A stretch of 64,000 nt of DNA from Clostridiales bacterium (GCA_019422525.1 JAHZDE010000001.1:124001-188000), one strand, 5' to 3'. Numbered from the stretch's first letter, positions 9,701 to 16,925 are shown. A program made the numbers and translations. Notes: generated by a model not told the origin, from the sequence alone.

Positions 9701-10543
9701 CTTCATGCCCATGACAGCCATATCCATCAGAGAAACGGGACGGTCGGTCTGGCCGTACACCTCATCACGGGCGTCGTAATAGGCCTTCAAAGCGTCCTCA
9801 ATGGCGCCGGAAACTGCGCTCTTTTCAATCTCGATGCGGTTCAGGCGGGTAAGGAAGGTGGTGTGGCGGCAGTGGTCACTCCAATAGGTATCAATAACCC
9901 GCAGCTCGGTAACGGTGGGGTCGCGGTGTTCCTCATCGCGGAAGTAATCCCGGCAGAACAGCAGGTCATCCAGGGTCATAGCGAATCCCATGGAGTTAAA
10001 ATAGGCCTTCATTTCTTCGTCGTTCCACTGGGTAAAGCCGGTGACACGGGCTACGTCAGCAGGCACATCAGCTTTCATGTCCAGGCTTTCGGGTTTTTCC
10101 ATAGAGGCAAGGCGGGATTCCACGGGGTTCACCAGATAAGCTTTGATCTTATCCATTTCCTCGGCAGAAATATCGCCTTTGATGGCAATGACCCGGGCGG
10201 TGAGCACCTGGGGACGCTCCTTCTGGGTGAGGAGCTGGACGCACTGGGCGGCGGAGTCAGCCCGCTGGTCATACTGGCCGGGGAGATATTCGGTAGCGAA
10301 CACCTGGTATCCTTCGGGGAAGACAAAATCTTCGCCGTACACGTTGTCTACATTGGGCTCGGAGAAGATGGTTCCCCGTGCAGCGGCAAACTCCTCATCG
10401 GAGAGGCCGTCAATGTCATAGCGATTAAAGAGGCGCAAATCCTCAATGGCAGAAAGGCCCAGATTCTCCCGGAGGTCGGCCTTGATGTGCCGGGCTTCCA
10501 CGTCAAAGCCGGGCTTTTTTTCCACAAATACTCTGATAACCAT
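6788..10543 (-). CDS. purL: Phosphoribosylformylglycinamidine synthase (fused PurL/PurQ)
   Basis: About 1251 residues. It catalyses step four of purine synthesis (FGAR + glutamine + ATP to FGAM). The large single-chain form joins a PurS-like N-terminus, two AIRS-type ATP-binding domains and a C-terminal glutamine amidotransferase. The amidotransferase is recognised by PGTNCEYD (about residue 1000), the nucleophile loop GICNGFQ (about 1089) and the HGEGRF triad segment (about 1160). TETHNHPT-like FKNETHNHPTEIEPF lies in the synthase domain. Of two start codons nine bases apart, the inner ATG (10543) is preferred because AAAGGA lies nine bases before it but abuts the outer one. No other pur genes are adjacent. 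A 1285-codon open frame on the opposite strand is a shadow. Confidence 0.95.
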   Translation of the reverse strand: MVIRVFVEKKPGFDVEARHIKADLRENLGLSAIEDLRLFNRYDIDGLSDEEFAAARGTIFSEPNVDNVYGEDFVFPEGYQVFATEYLPGQYDQRADSAAQCVQLLTQKERPQVLTARVIAIKGDISAEEMDKIKAYLVNPVESRLASMEKPESLDMKADVPADVARVTGFTQWNDEEMKAYFNSMGFAMTLDDLLFCRDYFRDEEHRDPTVTELRVIDTYWSDHCRHTTFLTRLNRIEIEKSAVSGAIEDALKAYYDARDEVYGQTDRPVSLMDMAVMGMKVLKKRGLIPDLDESKEINACSICVPVTIDGKTEEWLVQFKNETHNHPTEIEPFGGAATCLGGAIRDPLSGRAYVYQAMRVTGSGDPTVPFEKTMHGKLPSRKITTGAAQGYSSYGNQIGLATGQVTELYDPGYVAKRLEIGAVVGASPKENVKRFEPEEGDLIVLLGGSTGRDGCGGATGSSKAHTEESIETCGAEVQKGNPPTERKIQRLFRDPAVSTLIKRCNDFGAGGVCVAIGELADGLKIDLNKVPKKYEGLDGTELAISESQERMAVVLAPEDVDAFIAAADRENLNAQVVAVVTKEPRLRMKWRDDTIVDITRAFLDTNGVTQNAEAVIEAPNPDEYYRDLVPECLQNKPLAEAFSDNLKRLEVCSQKGLVERFDASIGAATVLMPYAGKYQLTPEDAMVAKLPVIHGETDDATAMSYGYIPGIAKFSPFHGAAYAVVESLSKLCAVGADPMKARLTFQEYFERLRDVPTRWGKPAAALLGALTAQLKLGLPSIGGKDSMSGSFEDLDVPPTLVSFAITMTKASKTATAALQQAGTQVVLFKLPENKETLLPDWDALPGWYEMLLTMIENGEILSASVVKEGGVAAAVAKMSFGNKIGLSFDRNMEDAKALFAPISGSIVAELRPGTAFPKEAVAVGVTVEEPVMILGGASMNIDDLISVWSGKLEKIFPSFAPEVEVEKDVPLYTERYTGSPVIKTAKPKVFIPVFPGTNCEYDSARAFEKAGAEPHVLVVRNLSADAIEETIVAMEKAINESQIIMIPGGFSGGDEPDGSGKFIATTFRNPRIAQAVTDLLEARDGLMLGICNGFQALIKLGLVPFGKITEPSEDAPTLTFNTLGRHVSRMVYTRVTSVKSPWFAGVNAGDVFAVPVSHGEGRFVANNEYLEKLIANGQVATQYVTPCGKPSGSIEWNPNGSVCAIEGITSPDGRVLGKMGHSERKGNNLYGNVPGEKDQKIFESGVAYFK

Positions 10544-10626
10544 ATTGTCCATTCCTTTCTTGCGCTGTCACGGCTTTTCGAAAAAAGTCGAAGACAAAAA
10601 ATCACATCGGGCAGGTCTTTAGTTTT

Positions 10627-10655
10627 ATTGTAGCATAATCGAGGCAGAGACACAA
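10627..10655 (-). promoter_or_regulatory. SigmaA-type promoter of purL
   Basis: TTGTGT, a 17-base spacer and TACAAT, about 85 bases upstream of purL on the minus strand. No purine riboswitch signature was seen between it and the gene. Confidence 0.7.
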
Positions 10656-10701
10656 GAAAAAAGAGGGGCTCCCCCTATCTCTTCTCTATATAAATAGGAA
10701 A

Positions 10702-10748
10702 AAGAAAACAGAACACCTGCTACCCATAATAAGGCGCAGGTGTTCTGT
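10702..10748 (-). terminator. Terminator of the xre-immA operon
   Basis: Inverted repeat ACAGAACACCTGC / GCAGGTGTTCTGT (10708-10720 with 10736-10748), a 13-bp stem. On the minus strand it is followed by TTTTCTTTTTCC. Confidence 0.88.
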
Positions 10749-10764
10749 AAAAAGAAATGATTGG

Positions 10765-11190
10765 TTATCCGGGAAATTTACAGGCAATCAATTCTTCTCG
10801 GATTCCCAGAATACTGGCCAGTTGTTCGGTGCTGTAGTCGGGATATTCGGCTAAAAATTCATCAGGGCAAAGAAGCTCGGCAGCAAAACAGTTGGCTTCC
10901 TTTTCCAGACGGGAAACACAGAAAAGGGTATGGTCCCGTAAAAAAGGGGTGTTGGCTTTTGGGTGAAGGACGGCGTGTCCCAGTTCGTGGGCGCAGGTGA
11001 ATTTTTGACGATGCGGGGGCAAATCCTCGTTGATATGGATAAATTTTTGACGGTAACACTGATTGTAATATCCATTGATACTGCCCAGCGGCTCCCGCAA
11101 TACCAGAATATTCATTTGCTCAGCAAGAGCAAAAGGGTCGCTGGTATGGTACCTTCGGCAAAGACGAAGGACGGTTGTTTTAATATCCAT
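10765..11190 (-). CDS. ImmA/IrrE-family metallopeptidase
   Basis: 141 residues with the zinc motif HELGH at 68-72 and a downstream glutamate-rich EKEAN segment (96-100) supplying the third ligand. ImmA/IrrE peptidases cleave a cognate XRE-family repressor, as ImmA does with ImmR in ICEBs1 and IrrE with DdrO in Deinococcus. The XRE gene lies immediately upstream (24-base gap) in the same operon, which supports that pairing. The target promoter is presumably the divergent one at 11693-11721. The trigger is unknown. Confidence 0.88.
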   Translation of the reverse strand: MDIKTTVLRLCRRYHTSDPFALAEQMNILVLREPLGSINGYYNQCYRQKFIHINEDLPPHRQKFTCAHELGHAVLHPKANTPFLRDHTLFCVSRLEKEANCFAAELLCPDEFLAEYPDYSTEQLASILGIREELIACKFPG

Positions 11191-11214
11191 GGCAAACCTC
11201 CCAAAGCGGAGCTG

Positions 11215-11634
11215 TTATTCCCGGTATTTTTTGGGGGTGTATTTTTTCTTGGCGATTCGCTTGCTGATTTCCAGACTGTTTTTTAAGCTGAGATACAGCA
11301 ATTCCCGGGTATCATCGTCAATGGGTTCCCCGTCAAACATCAGGCCATCCTGACCGCTTTCCAGCTGGTGCAGGGTTTCCTGCAATTTTTTGGATATATC
11401 CCGTTCGTCCCGGGGGGTAAGTTCCCCCTGGGGCTGGCCGTTCAGCAGCACGTCCACGGTTACATGGAAAAAGTCTGCGATTTTTTGCAGCTTGCCCGAG
11501 GATAGGGACGACACCCGGCCGGATTTTAAATCGGACAGGGTGCTGCGGGAAAATCCCAGCTGGTCACACAGCTTTCCACCGGTAATCCCGGCGCTGCGGC
11601 ATAGCTGAAGAATATTTTCGTATAAATCCGCCAT
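11215..11634 (-). CDS. XRE-family helix-turn-helix repressor
   Basis: 139 residues. The N-terminal HTH contains the recognition region GFSRSTLSDLKSG, and the C-terminal half is charged and Lys/Glu rich, probably the dimerisation or cleavage region. The ATG at 11634 has AAGGAG nine bases before it; an ATG three codons upstream abuts the AAGGAG and is less likely. Together with the downstream ImmA gene it forms a repressor/antirepressor pair of the kind found in ICEs and phages. It probably binds the twin AACAAAAGTT sites between its own gene and the divergent small genes. Confidence 0.88.
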   Translation of the reverse strand: MADLYENILQLCRSAGITGGKLCDQLGFSRSTLSDLKSGRVSSLSSGKLQKIADFFHVTVDVLLNGQPQGELTPRDERDISKKLQETLHQLESGQDGLMFDGEPIDDDTRELLYLSLKNSLEISKRIAKKKYTPKKYRE

Positions 11635-11659
11635 AATGGGCATCTCCTTTTTGGCTGAG

Positions 11660-11693
11660 TTAACAAAAGTTGAAAAACACGAACAAAAGTTCT
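11660..11693. promoter_or_regulatory. Twin operator sites for the XRE repressor (candidate)
   Basis: The same 10-mer AACAAAAGTT occurs at 11662-11671 and 11682-11691, exactly 20 bp apart (two helical turns). Each is a near-palindrome (AAC-N4-GTT), and the second extends to GAAC-N4-GTTC. The second abuts the -35 box of the divergent promoter, so occupancy would block it. Confidence 0.65.
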
Positions 11694-11721
11694 TGACAAA
11701 TTCGAAATTTAGTACTATTCT
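11693..11721 (+). promoter_or_regulatory. Strong sigmaA promoter for the small-gene operon
   Basis: TTGACA (11693-11698), 17-base spacer, TATTCT (11716-11721), directed toward the two small genes at 11866 and 12223. Its -35 touches the candidate operator. Confidence 0.75.
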
Positions 11722-11865
11722 ACCCCATAAGAGAGTACGAAACACCGAACAACTAAGATGATTCTATGATAACCGAAACAAAGGCCGGTGTCAAGGGGAA
11801 TTTTGGGAAAAACAAAAGAATGTTCGCATAAAATTTCGTACAAAGCAAGGGGAGGGAGGAATGAC

Positions 11866-12210
11866 GTGGAAAAGGACGACAGTTTTGTATGGGCGCAGAT
11901 AAGCCGAGACAACTTCGTGCCGGAAGAGCCGGAGGGAAAATGGGGATGGTGTCCGGAGTGTGGAAGCTGGCGGGAGGAGGAGGCAGGATGCGAGAGGTGC
12001 CGCAGAAGAGAGAAACGGTGGGAGGCGATGGCGGGACATGAAGAGGAGTTTTTGGATAGGTGGCTGGCGGAAAGCAGGAACCGAAAAGAAATTTTGCTGC
12101 GGGCGTATGAAGAGAGACGGCGGGAGCTTTTGGAAAGGGGGGAATGGCTGGCAGTAGAGGGGATGGAGCAGGCAGAAGAAGAATTTGCAGAAGAGTATCA
12201 GAAAAGATAA
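11866..12210 (+). CDS. Small charged protein with a CPEC/CERC zinc-knuckle motif, unknown function
   Basis: 114 residues starting at GTG 11866, with GGGAGGA six bases upstream. Near the N-terminus CPEC and CERC are separated by nine residues, a possible zinc-binding knuckle. The rest is rich in Glu, Arg and Lys, with a helical, probably coiled-coil pattern to the end. I do not recognise the family. It is the first gene behind the promoter faced by the XRE/ImmA pair, so it should be induced when the repressor is cleaved. An upstream in-frame extension without a ribosome-binding site was not used. Confidence 0.7.
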   Translation: MEKDDSFVWAQISRDNFVPEEPEGKWGWCPECGSWREEEAGCERCRRREKRWEAMAGHEEEFLDRWLAESRNRKEILLRAYEERRRELLERGEWLAVEGMEQAEEEFAEEYQKR

Positions 12211-12222
12211 GGAGGAAAGAGG

Positions 12223-12480
12223 ATGTCCAATTATAGTGGAGGAATGGCCATTTGCCCATTTTATCAGCGGGAGGCAAGACTGAGTATTATTTGTGAGGGA
12301 TATACCCCACAGCAAAACCTGATGATGAGGTTTGAAAGCGAGGCGGAAAAACAGCGGTGGCAGCAGGAATACTGTTTACGGTATTATTACCCCCGGTGCC
12401 CGCTGGCAGCGACGATACTGCACCATTACCGGCAGAAAGAAAGTGGCAGGGAAGATTTTGGGAGGTTTTTACTGCAATAA
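12223..12480 (+). CDS. Small Cys-containing protein typical of Clostridia mobile regions, unknown function
   Basis: 85 residues, with AAGGAGGAAAGAGG before the ATG and only 12 bases after the previous gene, so co-transcribed. It shows the pattern CPFYQRE, then IICEG, then YCLRYYYPRCPLA: spaced cysteines that could hold a metal. Short proteins with a CPFY...CEG...CP pattern recur near phage- or ICE-like regulatory genes in Clostridia (my recollection, not searched). No function is known to me. Confidence 0.75.
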   Translation: MSNYSGGMAICPFYQREARLSIICEGYTPQQNLMMRFESEAEKQRWQQEYCLRYYYPRCPLAATILHHYRQKESGREDFGRFLLQ

Positions 12481-12682
12481 GAAACTAAAGCGTGAGAATT
12501 TCTTTCTTGTCATAATAAACAAAAAAATGACGAAACAGGCGGGTTGTTAAAAGTAACAAGATTCCCGTTGCAATACGAGAAAGAAAGGGGGTTATTGCAC
12601 AATAGATAAAAGTAGAATTAAAAAAACATTATTATTAAATTTTCTTTATTGATACTAAAATAGAATGAGGAATATGGAATAT

Positions 12683-12745
12683 GCTTTACTGCATAAATAG
12701 AAATACTAATGTTTCTATGAAAAATGTGCAGTAAAGCTTTTCCTT
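12683..12745 (+). terminator. Two-tier hairpin, probable terminator
   Basis: An 11-bp perfect outer stem (GCTTTACTGCA / TGCAGTAAAGC, 12683-12693 with 12727-12737) encloses a 7-bp inner stem (ATAGAAA / TTTCTAT), followed by TTTTCCTTTTATT. It lies 200 bases beyond the small-gene operon, so it could end that transcript or a separate small RNA. Confidence 0.6.
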
Positions 12746-12825
12746 TTATTAACAAAATAATTTGCGTTAAATAGTGTTTGAAATATTACTATTTATAAAA
12801 TTCACACAGAAAATGGAAAAAATAC

Positions 12826-12853
12826 TTGAAGTTTCTGAAAAAACTGGTATAAT
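12826..12853 (+). promoter_or_regulatory. SigmaA-type promoter P1 of the surface locus
   Basis: TTGAAG (12826-12831), 16-base spacer ending TGG, TATAAT (12848-12853). It lies about 285 bases before the adhesin gene. It looks independent of the repeat array downstream. Confidence 0.65.
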
Positions 12854-12924
12854 ATGGTTAGTACTAGTAGTGAACTTGCACAAAAGGCAGAACGTCAACT
12901 ATGCAAAACGGAGTTTTTCAAAAA

Positions 12925-12964
12925 ATTACCGAAAATGGCCCCAATTTTAACCGTTCTTTTACCC
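12925..12964 (+). promoter_or_regulatory. SARP-like 11-bp-pitch repeat array (candidate activator site)
   Basis: Heptamers ATTACCG (12925), TGGCCCC (12936, weak), TTAACCG (12947) and TTTACCC (12958) are spaced exactly 11 bp apart, each with CC at positions 5-6. The last ends nine bases before the -10. Streptomyces SARP activators bind 7-bp direct repeats with 4-bp gaps, the last about eight bases from the -10. The regulator at 23508 has that DNA-binding architecture. Confidence 0.55.
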
Positions 12965-12970
12965 CCTTTG

Positions 12971-12979
12971 TGCTATAAT
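12971..12979 (+). promoter_or_regulatory. Extended -10 promoter P2 of the surface locus
   Basis: TGCTATAAT is an extended -10 with no recognisable -35 at 17 bp (that position reads CCGTTC and overlaps the repeat array), as expected for an activator-dependent promoter. Confidence 0.65.
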
Positions 12980-13019
12980 GTGTTCACTCAGTTCAGTCAG
13001 GAATGACATAAAGTATCGT

Positions 13020-13099
13020 TGACTCTGGCGCGGCGCGGCTGCGGCATCCCCGGGTGCCGGACGCAGTATTGGGAAAAACGCGGCGTCCGGCGCCGGTCA
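13020..13099 (+). promoter_or_regulatory. GC-rich structured 5' leader with two alternative folds
   Basis: Fold one: an outer stem TGAC...GGCGC with GCGCC...GTCA (13020-13031 with 13090-13099) closes over an inner hairpin CTGCGGCA/TGC...CGCAG (13039-13066). Fold two: a 9-bp stem GCCGGACGC/GCGTCCGGC (13056-13064 with 13083-13091) that excludes both. It lies between promoter P2 and the adhesin start. No known riboswitch class was recognised. Confidence 0.6.
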
Positions 13100-13136
13100 G
13101 CATACCAATTCTGTTATGAATTAGGAGGCAGCAAGT

Positions 13137-16100
13137 ATGAAGCACAAATTGTACACCCGTTTACTCAGCTTGGCCCTTGCGGTCGGCCTGGTAATTGGCA
13201 TGTTGCCCAGCGCGGCGGCTGTTGATACGGTGGGCGATGGCGCAGGGCAGCCGGTGACGTTAGGAGATTCCGACAGCGGCTTGGAGCTTTCCAAAAAGCT
13301 GGTGAAAAATTCCAATGGAACTTATGGTATTCAATTGGAAGCATATGCGACCGGCGAAATTGACGTGTCTACGGAATATAAGGCGGTACCCACCGATATT
13401 GTATTGGTTTTGGATCAGTCCGGTTCCATGGCGGAAAGTTTTCAAACCTCCTCTACTTCTGGCTATCAGAAAATAGATATTTCTACAAATGGTGAAGCCT
13501 ATGATTATAGAGACAATTTATACTATTATGATGGTTCGAAATATTATGAGGTAAATATTAGAACAAGCGGGTTCATTAGTACTACATATTCATATAGTTG
13601 GAATGGGCAATATGCCACTTCTCGGAATAATAATGGAGCCATTCCTTCACAGTTAAAAGGACATCTTTACATTCCAATAACAAAACAGCAAGCTTTGAAA
13701 GACGCTGTTACAGAGTTTGTCAACAGTGTGCAGGCACAGGCACAGGAAGATGGTGTTGACCATCGAATTGCGATGGTGGGCTTTGCGTCTGATAATCGGA
13801 GTTCTTCTTATCAAAATACCGAATTGCTTGTTACTTCAAGTAAATATGAAGTAAATTATCGAAATATTGGAAATTCAGATTATCAAAGTTCGTTGTTAAG
13901 TGTTAATAATAATGGAGAAGTAAATGCTCGTTTAACTGAAGCAATTAACCGTATTGATGCTGAGGGAGGTACTGCTATCAATTTGGGCATGAAAATGGCT
14001 CAAAATATTTTGAATAACAATCCGGTTTCTTCTAATGAAGAGCGAAATCAGGTTGTTATTGTATTCACAGATGGCGAGCCGGGAATTTTTACAGATGATT
14101 CTGATAACACTCGTACCAATGATTATGCGAATCCGGCTATTTCGACGGCCAAGGAAATCAAGAATAAAGGTGTAAAAGTATATTCTGTGGGCATATTTGA
14201 TGGTGCGGATGCCAGTGTAGCGGTAGATACTACAACAACCCGCTGGAGCAATGTGAAGACAACAAACCGTTTTATGCACTATCTGTCTTCCAACTATCCG
14301 AATGCGCAATCCATGTCCAATGGGGGAACCCCCGATGAAAAGAAAGGATATTATCTTTCCGCTGCGGACGCCGATACCTTGAAGGATATTTTCCAGAAGA
14401 TTTCTGATGATATTCAGACTGGCGGTTCCAGTTCCACCTTGGACAGCAATGCCATTGTACGGGATGTGCTGACAAAAGAATTACAATTGCCGGAAGGCAC
14501 TACGGCAGATGATATTGACATTGAGACCTATCAAGCTGCAAACGGGAATACCGTTACAAATCCTGATGTGGAGGGCGCATGGGTAAAAGATCCGGTTAAT
14601 GGGGTTACGGCTTCTATTGGTGCTGATGGCAGAACCATTGATGTAACAGGATTTGATTTCAGTCGTAACTTTGTTGCTGATACCGGACGTGTGGAAGGTA
14701 ATGTTTCCCAGACTGGTAATTTCTATGGACGCAAATTGGTGATTACCATTCCTGTTGAGCCGAACCCAGATTTCTTTGGCGGCAATAATATTGATACGAA
14801 TGCAGTTGGTTCTGGCGTTTATGCAAACGCAGAAGAAACTACTCCCGTAGATACTTTTGTTAGCCCCAATATGAATATTCCTGTCAACTGCAATGTTACA
14901 GGCAATGACCAAAGCATTTACATTACCCAGTCTGCTGATGTAGCTAAGATGGTAAAACTTAGTGCTCAGCCTGATGGTTGGAACAACTCTCATGTGACAA
15001 TAACCTATCAAGTAAAAGACGGAGATACAGTAATTGGCACCTATACCATCCAGCCCGGTGCAACTACTGGTACTTGGAGCGGCAATAGCGTATCTCCTGA
15101 GGATTGTAAAAATTATACAGTTACTTGTACGATTACGCCTAATGAAGGTAAAAGCGATAGTGTAGGTGATGCAGCAGTTACCGGAAAAGAAGAAGACGTA
15201 CAAGCTGCTGTTCATGTGTTTACACCTACCGTAACTTGGACGGATAGTTCAAAAGAGTATGGCACATCCTTGGATGATACTTTACTGGACAGTCACGAAG
15301 TTACTGTAACATGGGCAGATAAAAATACTCATAGTGTTGCAAAGCCGAGCGGCAATGCACCTACACTGGATTATACTTATGTAACTCCTACTAATGAGGA
15401 ATTACCAGAAACCCTGACGAAGGAAACCAATGTAAAGGTTTCTGCTGTAAAGATTGGGGATACCGATATTCTGGCTAATACCAAGTTTGAGTGGCAGAAA
15501 GATAACAGCTGCCCCAATACTTGCACAGACCCTAATGATGCATATCAGTTCCGGATTCATATGGCTACCAGCCATGAGAATGAATACCCCGTCCGTTTCT
15601 ATCTGGAAGGCGTTGGTTCCGGTGTTCGCGATTATCCTTACAGTGATGCATGGGCCAAATTAAATTCTTGGTTGAGCGGTGGATTTGCAAATGTAACAAC
15701 TTCCGAAAATCCAATGACGGAGTTTAAATCCCTGCAAGGTGAAACAGGATATGATGCTTCTGTAAGCGGTGGCTCTACCGCAGGCGGCATTGCCGGACAT
15801 GCAAATGTTCTTACATGGCTTGAGAAGTATAATGTATCACCTGCTATTGATGTAAATGACATATCTGCTGTTTTGACTGAACTGGTTAAGATGTATCCAG
15901 AAATTGCAAACGCTTCAGTTACCTCAGTGGGCGGGGAAGAGTATACAGTAAATGAAATCATTGAAAACCCCCACGATTTCCAAATTGTGTATACACAAGT
16001 TACGCAAAACCACGATCAGTTGATAGAGTATTATAAAGGTAACGGAAGTCTGGCTGCTGGACAAGATTCCTATCACGTCCACCTTTCTATCAGAAAGAAT

Positions 16101-16925
16101 CCCGGTGATCTGACCATTACCAAGACCTTTAGTGGTGTTGAGAACTTGCCGAATACTTTCGCTATCGAAGTAAGAGATTCGGCCGGTCAGCTGATCGACA
16201 CATTGTCTTTGAACGAAGCCACCGAGAGTAATGGAACCTACACCTGGACGCTGGAAAATCTGAATGAAGATATCTATACCGTTACAGAAACCGGTATGAA
16301 TGTGGAGGATATGTCTCTCTCTGCTACTATGAAGGTAACGGATGAGGATACAACTACACCGGAGACTGTGAAAGAAACGACAGCGAAGGTTAAGGTAGCC
16401 GATAACAAAACCTCAACCGTCGAAATTGCCAACAGCTATAGCGCAGCAGACGGCAAGCTGAACATCAACAAGGTGGTGACCGAATTTGCCAACAACGGCA
16501 AGCCGGTGTTTGACTTCAAGCTGACATCCCAAGCTGATGGTACCGTCTACTACTACCATGTAGACATGACCGATACGGCAGTCAATACCGCAAAGGCTGT
16601 AACCCCCGACGGAGGTGTGACTCTCCCCGTTGGCGATTACACCATTGAAGAGCTGAGCAATCAGAATTACACGTTGAAGAGTGTTGAGGGTGCAACTGCT
16701 AATAATGATGCTACCTACAAAGTAACCATCACCCCGAATGGCACAACTATCGTTACCTTTACCAATGACCCGAAGAACACCAACATTCCCACTGATGGCA
16801 GTGCAACGGAAAACAAGGTGCTTGAAATTAAAGATGGCGTGATTGCTTGGAAACAGGAACCTGTTCAATACGGCAACGACCCGAACCATGACAACATCAA
16901 TCCCGATGACGAACCTGCCGAATAA
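13137..16925 (+). CDS. Large secreted VWA/Cna-B adhesin
   Basis: 1262 residues. A signal peptide spans about 1-28 (ending SAAA). A von Willebrand A domain follows, with a complete MIDAS: D93-Q-S95-G-S97, T279 in GGTAI and D312 in TDGEPG. A long beta-rich middle region comes next, then two C-terminal Cna-B/SpaA-like domains whose isopeptide triads are visible: K996-E1051-N1099 and K1112-E1171-N1210. VWA plus Cna-B is the architecture of Gram-positive pilus-tip adhesins (RrgA-like). The C-terminus (NPDDEPAE) has no LPXTG motif or membrane helix, so it cannot be sortase-anchored directly and presumably joins the fibre made from the following genes. The start has GGAGG upstream. Base composition is uneven: the stretch 13450-14230 is clearly more AT-rich than the ends. 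Confidence 0.88.
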   Translation: MKHKLYTRLLSLALAVGLVIGMLPSAAAVDTVGDGAGQPVTLGDSDSGLELSKKLVKNSNGTYGIQLEAYATGEIDVSTEYKAVPTDIVLVLDQSGSMAESFQTSSTSGYQKIDISTNGEAYDYRDNLYYYDGSKYYEVNIRTSGFISTTYSYSWNGQYATSRNNNGAIPSQLKGHLYIPITKQQALKDAVTEFVNSVQAQAQEDGVDHRIAMVGFASDNRSSSYQNTELLVTSSKYEVNYRNIGNSDYQSSLLSVNNNGEVNARLTEAINRIDAEGGTAINLGMKMAQNILNNNPVSSNEERNQVVIVFTDGEPGIFTDDSDNTRTNDYANPAISTAKEIKNKGVKVYSVGIFDGADASVAVDTTTTRWSNVKTTNRFMHYLSSNYPNAQSMSNGGTPDEKKGYYLSAADADTLKDIFQKISDDIQTGGSSSTLDSNAIVRDVLTKELQLPEGTTADDIDIETYQAANGNTVTNPDVEGAWVKDPVNGVTASIGADGRTIDVTGFDFSRNFVADTGRVEGNVSQTGNFYGRKLVITIPVEPNPDFFGGNNIDTNAVGSGVYANAEETTPVDTFVSPNMNIPVNCNVTGNDQSIYITQSADVAKMVKLSAQPDGWNNSHVTITYQVKDGDTVIGTYTIQPGATTGTWSGNSVSPEDCKNYTVTCTITPNEGKSDSVGDAAVTGKEEDVQAAVHVFTPTVTWTDSSKEYGTSLDDTLLDSHEVTVTWADKNTHSVAKPSGNAPTLDYTYVTPTNEELPETLTKETNVKVSAVKIGDTDILANTKFEWQKDNSCPNTCTDPNDAYQFRIHMATSHENEYPVRFYLEGVGSGVRDYPYSDAWAKLNSWLSGGFANVTTSENPMTEFKSLQGETGYDASVSGGSTAGGIAGHANVLTWLEKYNVSPAIDVNDISAVLTELVKMYPEIANASVTSVGGEEYTVNEIIENPHDFQIVYTQVTQNHDQLIEYYKGNGSLAAGQDSYHVHLSIRKNPGDLTITKTFSGVENLPNTFAIEVRDSAGQLIDTLSLNEATESNGTYTWTLENLNEDIYTVTETGMNVEDMSLSATMKVTDEDTTTPETVKETTAKVKVADNKTSTVEIANSYSAADGKLNINKVVTEFANNGKPVFDFKLTSQADGTVYYYHVDMTDTAVNTAKAVTPDGGVTLPVGDYTIEELSNQNYTLKSVEGATANNDATYKVTITPNGTTIVTFTNDPKNTNIPTDGSATENKVLEIKDGVIAWKQEPVQYGNDPNHDNINPDDEPAE

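Larger units (their letters stand above)
12481..13136. other. AT-rich non-coding region upstream of the surface locus
   Basis: 656 bases without a supportable gene. The first 350 are strongly AT-rich; the last 120 turn abruptly GC-rich. It holds a two-tier hairpin (12683-12737), a promoter (12826-12853), an 11-bp-periodic repeat array (12925-12964), an extended -10 (12971-12979) and a structured leader (13020-13099), each listed separately. A 25-codon frame at 12901 was rejected. Confidence 0.7.

Noticed and set aside
6776..10633. A 1285-codon open frame on plus opposite purL
   Set aside because: Its antisense product has no recognisable family, is rich in His/Gly as expected of an antisense reading of biased codons, and purL on the minus strand explains the region fully.
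10544..10764. A purine riboswitch upstream of purL
   Set aside because: No conserved TATA...three-way-junction purine aptamer core was found in the leader; a plain promoter is present.
10765..12480. A prophage or integrative element
   Set aside because: Only repressor, ImmA and two small genes are present; no integrase, structural, replication or conjugation genes and no flanking direct repeats were seen.
12901..12978. A 25-codon frame overlapping the repeat array, possible leader peptide
   Set aside because: Its length is easily expected by chance, the nearest AAAGG is 12 bases from the ATG, and its stop overlaps the TATAAT box.
13020..13099. A c-di-GMP riboswitch before the adhesin gene
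   Set aside because: The conserved GEMM elements (tetraloop/receptor and the A-rich core) are absent; the stems are longer and more GC-rich than that class.
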